From the NCBI RefSeq assembly GCF_009720745.1, contig NZ_WNKX01000012.1:62001-126000 (forward strand): a stretch of 64,000 bases of DNA, read 5' to 3'. The stretch is from Massilia eburnea. GTDB lineage: Bacteria; Pseudomonadota; Gammaproteobacteria; Burkholderiales; Burkholderiaceae_D. The translations under genes and the position numbers were made by a program. Under the pieces are notes generated by a model. The model did not search any database. It had not been told where the DNA came from and saw nothing but the letters and a program-made list of their open reading frames with translations. Below, in pieces: positions 18,468 to 30,819 of the stretch; within the stretch, counting starts at the first letter, position 1; each line of letters starts with the position of its first letter.

Positions 18468-19364
18468 ATGGACCAACTCGCGGCGCTGCGCGCGCTCCGC
18501 CGCGTTGTTGAACTGGGCAGCTTTACGGCTGCCGCCGACGCCCTCGGCATCTCCCACACCATCGTCTCACGCCAGGTGCGCCAGCTTGAAGAGCATCTCG
18601 GCGCCCAGCTCCTCAACCGCACCACACGCCGCTTCGCCCTGACTGACGCCGGCCGCGATTACGTTGCATCCACGCGCCAGGTGCTCGACCTGCTGGACGA
18701 TGCCGACCGCAACGTCGGCCGCCACCAGGCCGACCCCACCGGCATCCTGCGCATCAACGCGCCCATGGCCTTCGGCACGATCGAGGTAGCGCAATGGCTG
18801 CCGGGCTTCATGGCGAAATACCCTGGCCTGCAAGTGGACCTGGTCTGCAATGACCGCATGGTGGATCTGATCGAGGATGGTTTCGACGTGGCCTTGCGCC
18901 TGGCGCGCGAGCTGCCCGATTCCACGCTGGTTGCCCGCCGCCTGGCCACCAGCAAGGTGCTGCTGGCCGCCAGTCCAGGCTACCTGCGCGCAAACGGCGC
19001 ACCTGCCGCGCCGGCCGACCTGGCCCGGCACAACTGCCTGGTGTACACGGCCGCCACGCGTGCCAACGAATGGACGCTGGCCGGTCCGGACGGCGAAGAA
19101 CACACCATCGCCGTGCGCGGCACGCTGCAGGCCAACACCAACGTCGCCCTGCGCGCGGCAGCGGTGGCGGGCCTGGGCATCGCCAACGCCGCCGCCTTCA
19201 TCGTGCGCGAAGAACTGGAGCGCGGCACGCTGGTGGAAGTCCTGCCAGGCTACACGCCCAAGCCCCGCGAGCTGTATGCGCTTTACCCGCAGAACCGCCA
19301 CCTGTCGCCCAAGGTACGCGCCTTTGTCGACTACGCCGCCAGCGTTTACATCAACATCTTCTGA
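18468..19364 (+). CDS. LysR family transcriptional regulator
   Basis: This 298-residue regulator has the N-terminal helix-turn-helix (LAALRALRRVVELGSFTAAA, ISHTIVSRQVRQLEEHLG) and a C-terminal periplasmic-binding-like effector domain. It resembles the large group whose members act in stress or aromatic metabolism; the target is not evident. The ATG follows the fmt stop codon directly, so it may be translated from the def-fmt message. Its 3' end overlaps the convergent tautomerase gene by 19 bp. Confidence 0.9.
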   Translation: MDQLAALRALRRVVELGSFTAAADALGISHTIVSRQVRQLEEHLGAQLLNRTTRRFALTDAGRDYVASTRQVLDLLDDADRNVGRHQADPTGILRINAPMAFGTIEVAQWLPGFMAKYPGLQVDLVCNDRMVDLIEDGFDVALRLARELPDSTLVARRLATSKVLLAASPGYLRANGAPAAPADLARHNCLVYTAATRANEWTLAGPDGEEHTIAVRGTLQANTNVALRAAAVAGLGIANAAAFIVREELERGTLVEVLPGYTPKPRELYALYPQNRHLSPKVRAFVDYAASVYINIF

Positions 19365-19747
19365 ACCGCGCGGAATTGCTGCGTAAGTCCGCCCCAGCCC
19401 CAGGCTGCCGGGCGCGCGTCGTCGATGTGGATGTAGCTCACCTCATGCAGTTCACCGAGAAGGTCCTGCAAATCCTTGTAGACGGCCGCGATGTAGGCTG
19501 ATTTTTCGTTAGCGGTATTGGTCTCGTCGCTCACCTTGATGTCGAGGAAGAAGCTCGCCTTACCGAGCTCCACCAGCGTCTCGCCGCCGACAAACCATTG
19601 CTCGCGCGGCGTGTAGTGCACGGCAATCGCGGTCAAGGCAGGCGCCTTATGCAGGATTTCGCCGGTGTGTTTCATCAGGATGTTGCTGACTTTTTTGGCA
19701 GGCACTTGTTCCGGGGTGCCGCTGACGGTGATGTTCAGGATGGGCAT
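19346..19747 (-). CDS. Tautomerase family protein
   Basis: This 133-residue protein starts MPILNITVSG, giving the N-terminal proline that is the catalytic base of the tautomerase superfamily. A strong ribosome-binding site (AAGGAGCTTCAA) precedes this ATG, which excludes the 48-codon upstream extension. The length is about twice that of 4-oxalocrotonate tautomerase monomers, like the fused or cis-CaaD/MSAD-like forms. The substrate is unknown. It may be regulated by the LysR gene whose end it overlaps. Confidence 0.85.
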   Translation of the reverse strand: MPILNITVSGTPEQVPAKKVSNILMKHTGEILHKAPALTAIAVHYTPREQWFVGGETLVELGKASFFLDIKVSDETNTANEKSAYIAAVYKDLQDLLGELHEVSYIHIDDARPAAWGWGGLTQQFRAVQKMLM

Positions 19748-19863
19748 TTGAAGCTCCTTCAAAGTGGTTGGTTGATGGAGCCATCTTAGGCAGCCAGCCG
19801 GCCGATTGGTAGCCGTCTGACAACACATGATTTGTGCAAATCCAGCACAAATCACGCAAGCGG

Positions 19864-19918
19864 AAAAAGGGGACGTAACACTTATTCGCAAGCGATAAAT
19901 GTGTTACGTCCCCTTTTT
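19864..19918. repeat. Long perfect hairpin between divergent tautomerase and metH genes
   Basis: An 18 bp arm (19864-19881, core GGGGACGTAACAC) is matched exactly by its reverse complement at 19901-19918. The intervening 19 bases extend the pairing with a bulge. A-runs and T-runs flank it, so it looks like a bidirectional terminator, yet it lies between two gene starts rather than two gene ends. It is better explained as a dispersed REP-like element. The rest of the 312 bp gap (19748-20059) holds the metH promoter and nothing else I recognise. Confidence 0.7.
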
Positions 19919-20019
19919 TTGCTCCTCTTTTCCCAAGTGCGCAGAATTTTCGCATAAGCAAATGCCGAATTTGTATCGGCGGCAGGGGGCGGCGGCCGGG
20001 GGAAAATGCTGCTTTGCCG

Positions 20020-20025
20020 TATAAT
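20020..20025 (+). promoter_or_regulatory. Probable sigma-70 -10 box of metH
   Basis: A perfect TATAAT lies 34 bp before the metH start codon. No good -35 box stands at the right distance. Upstream I see no cobalamin or S-adenosylhomocysteine riboswitch pattern. Confidence 0.5.
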
Positions 20026-20059
20026 TTCAGGTCCACGTTGCCCAACCCGCGATATCAAA

Positions 20060-23826
<3,767 letters not shown>

Positions 23827-23827
<1 letters not shown>

Positions 23828-23933
23828 ACCGGAAAACCAGGGTCTGACCCAAGGTTCAGCCCCATATGTTCCGAAGTCGTAGGCCGTTGATCAGGCGGGT
23901 CAGACCCTTGGGTCTGACCCTGATTTACCGGTT
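23827..23933. repeat. Dispersed palindromic element, copy A (107 bp)
   Basis: Terminal inverted repeats at 23827-23850 and 23910-23933 match at 21 of 24 positions and read AACCGGWAAAYCAGGGTCWG at the outside. Inside, GGGTCAGACCC (23897-23907) and its reverse complement (23910-23920) are two bases apart. The element begins at the last base of the metH stop codon and contains the stop codon of the convergent ABC permease. Related copies lie at 52127 and 55192. Confidence 0.85.
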
Positions 23934-25211
23934 TTGAGCGCGGAAGCGCCAAATCGCCAGCGCCCCAAACAACGCCGCAAACGCCAGCTGCACCGCCGTA
24001 GTCTGCAACGCCACATCCATCCCTAAGCCACGCCAGGTCATGGCATCCAGCCCGTCCACCGCCCAGCGCGTCGGCACGATCAACGTCAACTGCTGCATCC
24101 ACGCCGGGAACACAAACGTCGGCACCCAAGCCCCGCCCAGCATCACCAGGATCAAGGTCGCAAACACCGCCAGTCCGCGCGCTGCCTCCGGCGTCTTTCC
24201 AAACGCCGCAATCAGCAGACCGAACGAAGCCGTCATCAGCGCAAATCCAATCACCACCAGCGCAAAGCCAGCCGCATTGGTGACCTCCACCTTAAAGATC
24301 AGCATCGCACAAGCGAAAATCGCCACCATCAGCCCTGCCGCGATCATCGCACCTGACAACGCGCGCGACACCAGCACCTGCGACATGGTGATCGGCGCCG
24401 CCAGCAAGCGGTTCCAGATCCCCATGCGGCGCGCCAGCAGGATGCCGATACCCAGGTCAATCCCCATGAACAGGATGAACTGCACGCCCATGCCCGCAAA
24501 CGCGTGCGCGTAAGCGTTGTACTTCGGGCCCGAGCTGAGCGCCTCGTCCTTCGTCGTGAACGGCACGCTCAGGTTGCCTCCTCCCGTCGCCACCGTGCGC
24601 TGGCTGTCAACCTTGCTCGCTTCATGATCCTGGTATTTCTTCAATCCGCCCAGCAAGGTAAGCAGCGCCTGCTTGTCCTCGCTGTCCGGCACCTGTTCCA
24701 GCTGTTTCAGGTTCGCCTCGGTGAATTTGCTGCCAGATGCGCCGCCCATGACCTCACCCGTCACGCCCTGCATCACATGCTGCGTCAGCAAACCCTTCAC
24801 CATTGCGAGCACGGTCGATTGAGAAGGATCGTAATACAGCGGCAAGGCCGGCTTGCTGCCGGGCTGGAACAGGGACTGGCCGGAAGCATCGCCAAAGCCG
24901 GCCGGGATCACCACGGCCACCATCAGCTTGCCCGCGCGGACCTTGTCCTTTGCTTCCTGCTCGCTCAGTTCATGGACGGTCAGCGAAGAGTCGCCCTTCA
25001 ACGCATCGCCGATCTTGCGGCCGATGACGCTCGTATCCTGCTGCACCAGGCCGATCTCGATCTTGCTGTTATTGCCGCCGCCGGCGCCGCCGAACAGGGA
25101 GCCGAAGAAGGCCGCCAGTACGATCGGCATCAGCAGGTTAAGCATCAGCGCGCGCTTGTCGTTCAGGTAGAGGATCAGATCCTTGCGGATCATCGCAATC
25201 ATTGCTGTCAT
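23925..25211 (-). CDS. ABC-2 type transporter permease
   Basis: This 428-residue membrane protein has the ABC-2 exporter layout: one N-terminal helix (ALMLNLLMPIVLAAFFGSLF), an extracytoplasmic domain of about 200 residues, then five helices from about residue 235 on. It follows its ATPase by 9 bp. The substrate is not known; drugs, lipids or polysaccharides are exported by related systems. The TAA stop lies inside the repeat element copy A, in the sequence CGGTAA, so the natural C-terminus may have been altered by its insertion. Confidence 0.88.
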   Translation of the reverse strand: MTAMIAMIRKDLILYLNDKRALMLNLLMPIVLAAFFGSLFGGAGGGNNSKIEIGLVQQDTSVIGRKIGDALKGDSSLTVHELSEQEAKDKVRAGKLMVAVVIPAGFGDASGQSLFQPGSKPALPLYYDPSQSTVLAMVKGLLTQHVMQGVTGEVMGGASGSKFTEANLKQLEQVPDSEDKQALLTLLGGLKKYQDHEASKVDSQRTVATGGGNLSVPFTTKDEALSSGPKYNAYAHAFAGMGVQFILFMGIDLGIGILLARRMGIWNRLLAAPITMSQVLVSRALSGAMIAAGLMVAIFACAMLIFKVEVTNAAGFALVVIGFALMTASFGLLIAAFGKTPEAARGLAVFATLILVMLGGAWVPTFVFPAWMQQLTLIVPTRWAVDGLDAMTWRGLGMDVALQTTAVQLAFAALFGALAIWRFRAQNR

Positions 25212-25220
25212 CGGGAGTCC

Positions 25221-26159
25221 TTAATCTCGCAGGGTGCGGCCGGTCAGGGAAAGGAAGATGTCTTCCAGCTTGGTGCGGGCAGTCGAGAAATGGGCCAGCG
25301 CGTGGCCTTGCTCATCCAGCCAGCGCAGTACCGGCGCGGCATGAATGGTCGCATGCAGGCTGATGTCGATCTGCGCGCCTTCGTGGCGTACGGCCGCTAC
25401 ACCAGGCAAGCCGGCCAGCGCGGCGACCACCGTTTCCGCAGGCATGCGCGCGGTGTCCGCCAGCTCCACCTGCAGCGCGGCTTGCGCCGGCAAGCGGCGA
25501 TACAGCTCCGCCGGCTCCGCGTCCGCCAGCACCTTGCCGTGGTCGATGATGACGATGTGGTCCGCCAGGCGCTCCACTTCTTCCATGTAATGGCTGGTGT
25601 AGATCAGCGAGCGGCCCTGCGCCTTCAACGCCTCCAGCGTATCGAAGATCGCGTTGCGGCTTTGCGGGTCGACGCCGACAGTCGGTTCGTCGAGGATCAG
25701 CAGCTGCGGGTCATGCAGCAGCGCTGCTGCGATGTTCAGGCGGCGCTTCATGCCGCCCGAGAAGGTGGATGGCTTATCCTTGGCGCGGTCCGAGAGGCCC
25801 ACCAGCGCCAGCACTTCTTCAGCGCGCTTTTTCAGCGTCGCGCCCTTCAAGCCATACAGCGCGCCGAACAGTTTGAGGTTTTCGATGGCCGGCAGCTCTT
25901 CGTACAAAGCCAGGTCCTGCGGCACCAGCCCCAGTTTCTGCTTGGCGGCACTGGCGCCCTGCCCTACCGGTTCGCCGTCCAGCGTAACGGTTCCGCCATC
26001 GGCCTTGATCAAGCCGCAAATCATGCTGACGGTGGTGGATTTGCCGGCGCCGTTTGGCCCCAGCAGGCCAACCGTCTGCCCGCGCTGCACCTGGAACGAA
26101 ACGCCGTCGACCGCGCGCCGCTCACCATAAGATTTGCTCAGTCCACTTACGCTTAGCAC
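25221..26159 (-). CDS. ABC transporter ATP-binding protein
   Basis: This 312-residue ATPase shows Walker A (GLLGPNGAGKSTTVSMI), the ABC signature (STFSGGMKRRLNIAAALL), Walker B (LLILDEPTVGVDPQSR) and the switch His in TSHYMEEVERLADHIV. A C-terminal extension of about 90 residues is typical of DrrA-like exporter ATPases. With the downstream permease it makes a two-gene export system. A terminator of the upstream HDOD/EAL gene lies just before its start. Confidence 0.92.
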   Translation of the reverse strand: MLSVSGLSKSYGERRAVDGVSFQVQRGQTVGLLGPNGAGKSTTVSMICGLIKADGGTVTLDGEPVGQGASAAKQKLGLVPQDLALYEELPAIENLKLFGALYGLKGATLKKRAEEVLALVGLSDRAKDKPSTFSGGMKRRLNIAAALLHDPQLLILDEPTVGVDPQSRNAIFDTLEALKAQGRSLIYTSHYMEEVERLADHIVIIDHGKVLADAEPAELYRRLPAQAALQVELADTARMPAETVVAALAGLPGVAAVRHEGAQIDISLHATIHAAPVLRWLDEQGHALAHFSTARTKLEDIFLSLTGRTLRD

Positions 26160-26173
26160 TGCTCCTCCTCCGC

Positions 26174-26201
26174 AAAAAAAAACGGCGCCAAGGCGGCGCC
26201 G
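26174..26201 (-). terminator. Rho-independent terminator after the HDOD/EAL gene
   Basis: A 7 bp GC stem (26183-26189 with 26195-26201, core GGCGCC) has a 5 nt loop. On the minus strand it is followed by nine T residues (26182-26174). It is 18 bp downstream of the stop of the HDOD/EAL gene. Confidence 0.85.
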
Positions 26202-26219
26202 CTGCCGATGCGCATGCCT

Positions 26220-27503
26220 CTATAGGGCGTAACGCACCACGTTGTCACTCCATTCGAATGCCGACATTTCCAGCTCCACCAGCTCCTCGGTAGAAATCGC
26301 GAGATCGGCCAGCGCGGGCAGGATACGGGTGTCCATGTCTTCCAGGCGCTCGATGCATTCGGCCAGCTTAAGCAGGTCGCCGAAGAAGCCGCCTCGGAAC
26401 ACCAGCGCTTCCGACACTTCGTCGCCCATCGGGATCTGGGCCAGGATTTCCATCATCGGGATGCCGAACAGGGTATCCATCAGCGACATGATGCCGACGG
26501 TGAAAGCGATATCGGCTACATGGCGGTGCGCTGGACGCAATTTGGTGGCCAGCAGTTCAAGCAAACGGCCGCGCGTGGTGGCCAGCATCAGCAAAGGCGT
26601 CATCGAATGACCGCGCTTGCCCGGTTCCGCGTAAAGCATGATCTGCAGCCAGCGCTGCAACTGGCGGCGGCCCAGGATATGCACCGCCTGGCTCAGCGAA
26701 TCGATGCGCTGGCGTGCACCGACAGCCGGGGTGTTCACAAGGCGCAGCAGGTTCAGTGCCAGAGACACGTCCTTCTTGATGGCGCGCTCGATCTCGATAT
26801 TGTCGGCGTCCGACGTAACGAGCGTCATCAGCTCCATCACCGCCAACTGCGACGGCGACAGCTTTTTGCCGCTCATGATGACCGGCTTGGCGAAGTAATA
26901 GCCCTGGAAGTAATCGCAGCCCAGGTCCAGGCAGTTCTTGAATTCGTCGCGGTTCTCGACCTTGCAGGCCATGAGCTTCTTGCCGTCCTGCTTGAAGCGC
27001 GGCGCCAGCTTGACCATGCCGTCGAGCGAGATATCGCGCATCGACAGCTTCACGTATTCCACCATCGGCATCAGCGCCGGCAACTGCGGCGAATCGGGAT
27101 TGATGTCGTCCAGCGAGAAGCGGAAACCGTGGCTCACCAGCTCCGACATGCGCGACAGCACAGCCGGCGCCAGGCTATTGGCAGCGCTAACTTCGAGCAC
27201 CAGTTTCTCCCTCGGCAGGAAGCCGAAGATGTCACTCAGGATGGCATCCGCATCAACGTTGACGAAGCCGATAGCGTCGCCAATCGTACGCTCCATGCCC
27301 AGCTGCGCAGCGTGCGCAAGCACGGCTGCCGTAGCCGAAAGCTGGGAAGTATTGATGTTTGCTGGCCCAACCGGAGCGTTGCGAAAAAGCAACTCGTAAC
27401 CGAACAGGGCCTGGTTGCGGTCCAAGATCGGCTGCCGGCCCAGATAGAATTCGCGAACTTTCAGGCTCTGGGAGGCCGCATCGTTGCTGGAAAGGTCGAT
27501 CAT
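26220..27503 (-). CDS. HDOD domain protein with degenerate EAL domain (YuxH-like)
   Basis: This 427-residue protein has an EAL-like domain at about residues 15-205. The signature position reads YELLFRN in place of EAL, and the usual metal-binding and catalytic residues are not recognisable, so it is probably not a c-di-GMP phosphodiesterase. The HDOD domain (about 210-400) begins at QLAVMELMTLVTSDADNIEI. Such proteins act in signalling and motility or type IV pilus control. The start MIDLSS was chosen over one 9 codons upstream. A terminator follows. Confidence 0.9.
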   Translation of the reverse strand: MIDLSSNDAASQSLKVREFYLGRQPILDRNQALFGYELLFRNAPVGPANINTSQLSATAAVLAHAAQLGMERTIGDAIGFVNVDADAILSDIFGFLPREKLVLEVSAANSLAPAVLSRMSELVSHGFRFSLDDINPDSPQLPALMPMVEYVKLSMRDISLDGMVKLAPRFKQDGKKLMACKVENRDEFKNCLDLGCDYFQGYYFAKPVIMSGKKLSPSQLAVMELMTLVTSDADNIEIERAIKKDVSLALNLLRLVNTPAVGARQRIDSLSQAVHILGRRQLQRWLQIMLYAEPGKRGHSMTPLLMLATTRGRLLELLATKLRPAHRHVADIAFTVGIMSLMDTLFGIPMMEILAQIPMGDEVSEALVFRGGFFGDLLKLAECIERLEDMDTRILPALADLAISTEELVELEMSAFEWSDNVVRYAL

Positions 27504-27557
27504 AGGGAGATTCCTGAGGTGTCCTGCCATTTTGGCATCAAAACTTGCCCGTGTCTT

Positions 27558-28343
27558 CTAAATTTGCTCGAAGTCCCTTTTCTGCGGCAGGCCGTCCACA
27601 AAGCATTTCATCTCGCCCGGAACAAAGGCAGTCCATTGCTCATTGGTAGTCAATGGCTGGGTGACGATCACTGCCACACGGTCGTTTGGCGTGGTGACCT
27701 GGGAAAAGTCCACGCTCACGTCCTCGTCCGACAGCTTGGCAGTGTCGAACGGATACTGGCGCACGATGTAATGCAAATGGGTCGAGCAATGCGCGAACAG
27801 CGCGCGGCCGTCCGACAGCATCATGTTGAAGGTGCCGTGGGCTGCGATGCTGCGCACTGTCTTTTCCACCTGGGCACGCAGCATGGGCAACGGTGGGCAG
27901 GTATCGCCAAAGCGCTCGCTCAACTCCTGCAGGATCAGGCAGAAAGCGCGCTCGCTGTCCGTGGTGCCGACCGGACGGTACGGGCCATGCAGCACCGGCT
28001 CGAATTCCTTCAGGTCGCCGTTATGGGCGAATACCCAGTAACGGCCCCACAGCTCACGCACGAAGGGATGGCAGTTCTCCAGCATGACCTCGCCCTGCGT
28101 GGCCTTGCGAATATGGGCGATCACGTTCTTTGATTTGATCGGATAGTTCTTGATCAGCTCCGCGATCGGCGAATGGATCGCGGCCTGGTGGTCGACGAAA
28201 TGGCGCACGCCGGCGCCTTCGAAAAAGGCGATGCCCCAGCCGTCATGGTGAGTATCGGTCTGCCCGCCGCGCAGGGCGAAGCCGGTGAAACTGAAGACAA
28301 TGTCGGTCGGGACATTGCAGTTCATTGCGAGAAGTTGGCACAT
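27558..28343 (-). CDS. Class II glutamine amidotransferase (YafJ-like)
   Basis: This 261-residue protein begins MCQLLAMNCN, so removal of the methionine exposes the Cys nucleophile of the Ntn-hydrolase class. Further matches are GWGIAFFEG, VIAHIRKATQGEV and FAHNGDLKEF. It hydrolyses glutamine to give ammonia, but no synthase domain is attached and its acceptor is unknown. It stands 54 bp upstream of the HDOD/EAL gene on the same strand. Confidence 0.9.
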   Translation of the reverse strand: MCQLLAMNCNVPTDIVFSFTGFALRGGQTDTHHDGWGIAFFEGAGVRHFVDHQAAIHSPIAELIKNYPIKSKNVIAHIRKATQGEVMLENCHPFVRELWGRYWVFAHNGDLKEFEPVLHGPYRPVGTTDSERAFCLILQELSERFGDTCPPLPMLRAQVEKTVRSIAAHGTFNMMLSDGRALFAHCSTHLHYIVRQYPFDTAKLSDEDVSVDFSQVTTPNDRVAVIVTQPLTTNEQWTAFVPGEMKCFVDGLPQKRDFEQI

Positions 28344-28372
28344 CCCTCAACTTTAACAGGTTGCGTGGCCTC

Positions 28373-28768
28373 TTACGACCGGATCAGCAAACAAAGCCAC
28401 AGCCCGAAAACGGCGAGGAAATTGATGGTGAAGACGAGGCCGCGCAGCCGGATATTCGTGGTGCAGATTTGAACCCAGCTATGCACCACGCGCCCGCCGA
28501 CGAAAACCCAGGCCAGCACCAACGGTGGGGTATCGACACCTTGCTGAATCAACATCAGCAGGCAGGCGGCGTAAAAAAACAGGGGCCACTCGAACTGATT
28601 CGAAAGGTTGGCGCTGATTCGCGGCTCGAAGTCTGCCCAGGGATTCGAGCCGTCAGCGTGGCGGCCAATGCCCCAGACCGAAGGCGCGCGAGCGGCTGTC
28701 AGCATCACATAAAGTAATCCTGTCAGCGCAACGTGCGCTGCCATTGGGTAGATCAGTGCTTTGTCCAT
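28373..28768 (-). CDS. MAPEG family membrane protein
   Basis: This 131-residue protein has four hydrophobic segments, beginning MAAHVALTGLLYVMLTAARA and ending FLAVFGLWLCLLIRS. The conserved region with Asn and Arg (RISANLSNQFEWPLFFYA, GGRVVHSWVQ) matches bacterial MAPEG proteins related to glutathione transferases of the membrane. Its start overlaps the end of the VOC gene by 16 bp. It is the last gene of an M23-VOC-MAPEG unit. Confidence 0.88.
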   Translation of the reverse strand: MDKALIYPMAAHVALTGLLYVMLTAARAPSVWGIGRHADGSNPWADFEPRISANLSNQFEWPLFFYAACLLMLIQQGVDTPPLVLAWVFVGGRVVHSWVQICTTNIRLRGLVFTINFLAVFGLWLCLLIRS

Positions 28769-29142
28769 GCACTCACCATGACGTAATAGCCGTCCGGATC
28801 GCGAAGCGCGAACTCCATCGTGCCGGTGCCAGGGTTCAATGCAGGTTCTTCCGCCAATGCGCCGACCAGGCTGCGCGCCCTGGCCAGCGAAGCGTCGAAG
28901 TCGTCCACGCGAAAGAACAGCAGGAGCCCGTTGCCAGGCTGCGCTTGCGCAGGACTCGTCAGGGTTGGATGGTCATGTGAACCCCATTGATGGAGGCAAA
29001 GGAGGACCGTCCCATCGTCATCCACGATCTGCCCGAAATATTCGTGGGCCGGCCCGGTGAGAGGCTGGCCAAACAGGGTCTGGTACCAGCTGAAACTGCG
29101 CGCGACATCGGCCACGCCGACGATGGCCCAGGTACGTTTCAT
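28753..29142 (-). CDS. VOC family protein (glyoxalase/bleomycin resistance fold)
   Basis: This 129-residue protein has two beta-alpha-beta-beta-beta modules of the vicinal oxygen chelate fold, with WAIVGVADVARSFSWYQTLF at the N-terminus and MEFALRDPDGYYVMVSAW at the C-terminus. The latter carries the usual DPDGY pattern near a metal-ligand position. The substrate is unknown. Its ATG overlaps the M23 peptidase stop by 4 bp and its end overlaps the MAPEG gene, so all three are probably coupled. Confidence 0.88.
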   Translation of the reverse strand: MKRTWAIVGVADVARSFSWYQTLFGQPLTGPAHEYFGQIVDDDGTVLLCLHQWGSHDHPTLTSPAQAQPGNGLLLFFRVDDFDASLARARSLVGALAEEPALNPGTGTMEFALRDPDGYYVMVSAWTKH

Positions 29143-30296
29143 GGGAACCCCGCAATCGTATTTTCGGTTGGCATTTCAAGCAGCCGCTTTTCGGCCTTGG
29201 TCAATATCCAGGCCTTCCACCCGCCTTCTGCGAGAAGTCTTTTGGACGGCAGCTCACCTTTCGACTCAAACGCATCGAAAACGTACGGCAGGCCTTCCGC
29301 GCCCAGAGGCGAATTGCTGTCGCTGACGTGGAAGTGCAAATGCGGCGCATCTGAATTGCCTGAGTTGCCAAGCAATGCCAGGGTTTGGCCACGCTTCACG
29401 TGGTCGCCGACTTTGACGCGGATCGTGTTCGGCTGCAAATGCGCGTAAAACGCAAAATTGCCCCCGCCCAGATCAAGAATCACATAATTGCCGCCGACCG
29501 TTTCAAGGTTGATCGGGACTGCCTTCTTGTCGGCGGTTGGATCATTGTCTGGAATCCCATCTTTCACGTCGACCACGACGGCATTGGCAACTGCGAGAAC
29601 TTCGGCGCCGTATGCCGCCCAGTTCGCGTTCTTCGCCGGGTCCCCGCTGAACGCCAATCCCTCTTTACCTATCTTCGTCCAGTCCGCAGCAAAGCGCTGC
29701 GCGATCCGCGCTTTGCCATCGACTGCCACAATGGTTCTGCGATGCACGGAGTCATTGGACATGCCGCTCAACGCGACCCAACCCAGTCCACGCAACGGTG
29801 GACTGATCGTCACCGGAGCAACCTGGCGGACCGTCACCTCCGCCCCGTCAACATAAACGTCTTCACCTTTCTCATCCGCCTTGAAGAACAGGCGATGCAT
29901 CAGGACACGCGGAACATCCGTTGGCCGCTCGAAATCAAGTTCAAGAAAAGCCACCGCCTGCATGCCACCGCCAATCACCCGTTTATCGCCCAAGTCCGCT
30001 GGCGCGCCGGGACGCCCCAGCCGCTCCGTCAGCGCCGGCGCCTCATAGCTCGCCAGGAACGACCTCTCCGTGGCGCCTTTGGCCACGATGATGCGCGACA
30101 GCTGAAGGCTCTTTGCGCGCAGGTTGGTGATGTGCAGTTCGTAGAGCAGGCGGATCTTGCCATTCGCCTTGACCGGAGTGGGCGCAACCGGGATGTGAAG
30201 GTCAACGGGAATTCCCGGCGAAAGTTTTTCCGCCGAGGCCAGGCTTGAACATAAGGTCAAGCAAACGATCAGCAGCCTGAATATATTTCGCCTCAT
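29139..30296 (-). CDS. M23 family metallopeptidase (LytM-type)
   Basis: This 385-residue protein has a signal peptide (LLIVCLTLCSSLASAEK). An N-terminal beta-rich domain fills residues 25-215. The C-terminal peptidase domain shows GNYVILDLGGGNFAFYAHL and the zinc motif HLHFHV near residue 345. The first zinc-ligand His of the canonical Hx(n)D motif is not where I expect it, so activity is uncertain. The protein probably acts on peptidoglycan peptides in the periplasm. Confidence 0.85.
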   Translation of the reverse strand: MRRNIFRLLIVCLTLCSSLASAEKLSPGIPVDLHIPVAPTPVKANGKIRLLYELHITNLRAKSLQLSRIIVAKGATERSFLASYEAPALTERLGRPGAPADLGDKRVIGGGMQAVAFLELDFERPTDVPRVLMHRLFFKADEKGEDVYVDGAEVTVRQVAPVTISPPLRGLGWVALSGMSNDSVHRRTIVAVDGKARIAQRFAADWTKIGKEGLAFSGDPAKNANWAAYGAEVLAVANAVVVDVKDGIPDNDPTADKKAVPINLETVGGNYVILDLGGGNFAFYAHLQPNTIRVKVGDHVKRGQTLALLGNSGNSDAPHLHFHVSDSNSPLGAEGLPYVFDAFESKGELPSKRLLAEGGWKAWILTKAEKRLLEMPTENTIAGFP

Positions 30297-30402
30297 AAAT
30301 CGAGCTTTCTAAAGGGTAGCGTTGAGGTACTGCTTATTGTGTCGAGCCTTTTCGCACAGAGGTTCCACCAATGCCAGCGAGGCCCATATCCGATATTAAC
30401 CC

Positions 30403-30789
30403 TCACGAGTCCGCTCCAAAGTTAAGTTCAACGCCATTGCCTGCGGGGTCCGTGAGAAAGATCTGAACTTGCTGTGTAGCAGGAACGGTCGCAACCCTGT
30501 ATTGGATGCCGCGGCGACTGAGTTCTTCTTCAAACTGCGCACGGCCCGTGCAGCGGAAAGCCGCATGATCGAACGTTCCTAGCGGAGGGACCGGACGGGT
30601 CTCTCCAGGTCCCGCTTCGGACAAGTGCAAAATAGGATGCCCACTAGCGTAAAGCCAGTAACCAAAACTGCGAAATGGCGGCCGCGCTCCGAGTTCAAGG
30701 CCAACTACATCGCAATAGAATTCACGAAGCTCGTCGAGCAGCGCACGAGAGGCGCGCAGGTTGTAATGACTAAAACCGATCGCCGGCAT
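30403..30789 (-). CDS. VOC family protein
   Basis: This 128-residue protein begins MPAIGFSHYNLRASRALLDE with the first metal-ligand His (SHYNL), has GHPILHLSE in the middle, and ends FLTDPAGNGVELNF with a Glu ligand. This fits the vicinal oxygen chelate fold. It is a separate family member from the one at 28753. The substrate is unknown. Base composition is lower in GC than in the surrounding conserved genes. Confidence 0.88.
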   Translation of the reverse strand: MPAIGFSHYNLRASRALLDELREFYCDVVGLELGARPPFRSFGYWLYASGHPILHLSEAGPGETRPVPPLGTFDHAAFRCTGRAQFEEELSRRGIQYRVATVPATQQVQIFLTDPAGNGVELNFGADS

Positions 30790-30819
30790 TTGATCCTCGG
30801 GTGATGTAGGAAATATGCA

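Noticed and set aside
19748-20059. Cobalamin or S-adenosylhomocysteine riboswitch upstream of metH
   Set aside because: The only strong fold is the perfect hairpin at 19864-19918, which lies upstream of the promoter and does not match either riboswitch pattern.
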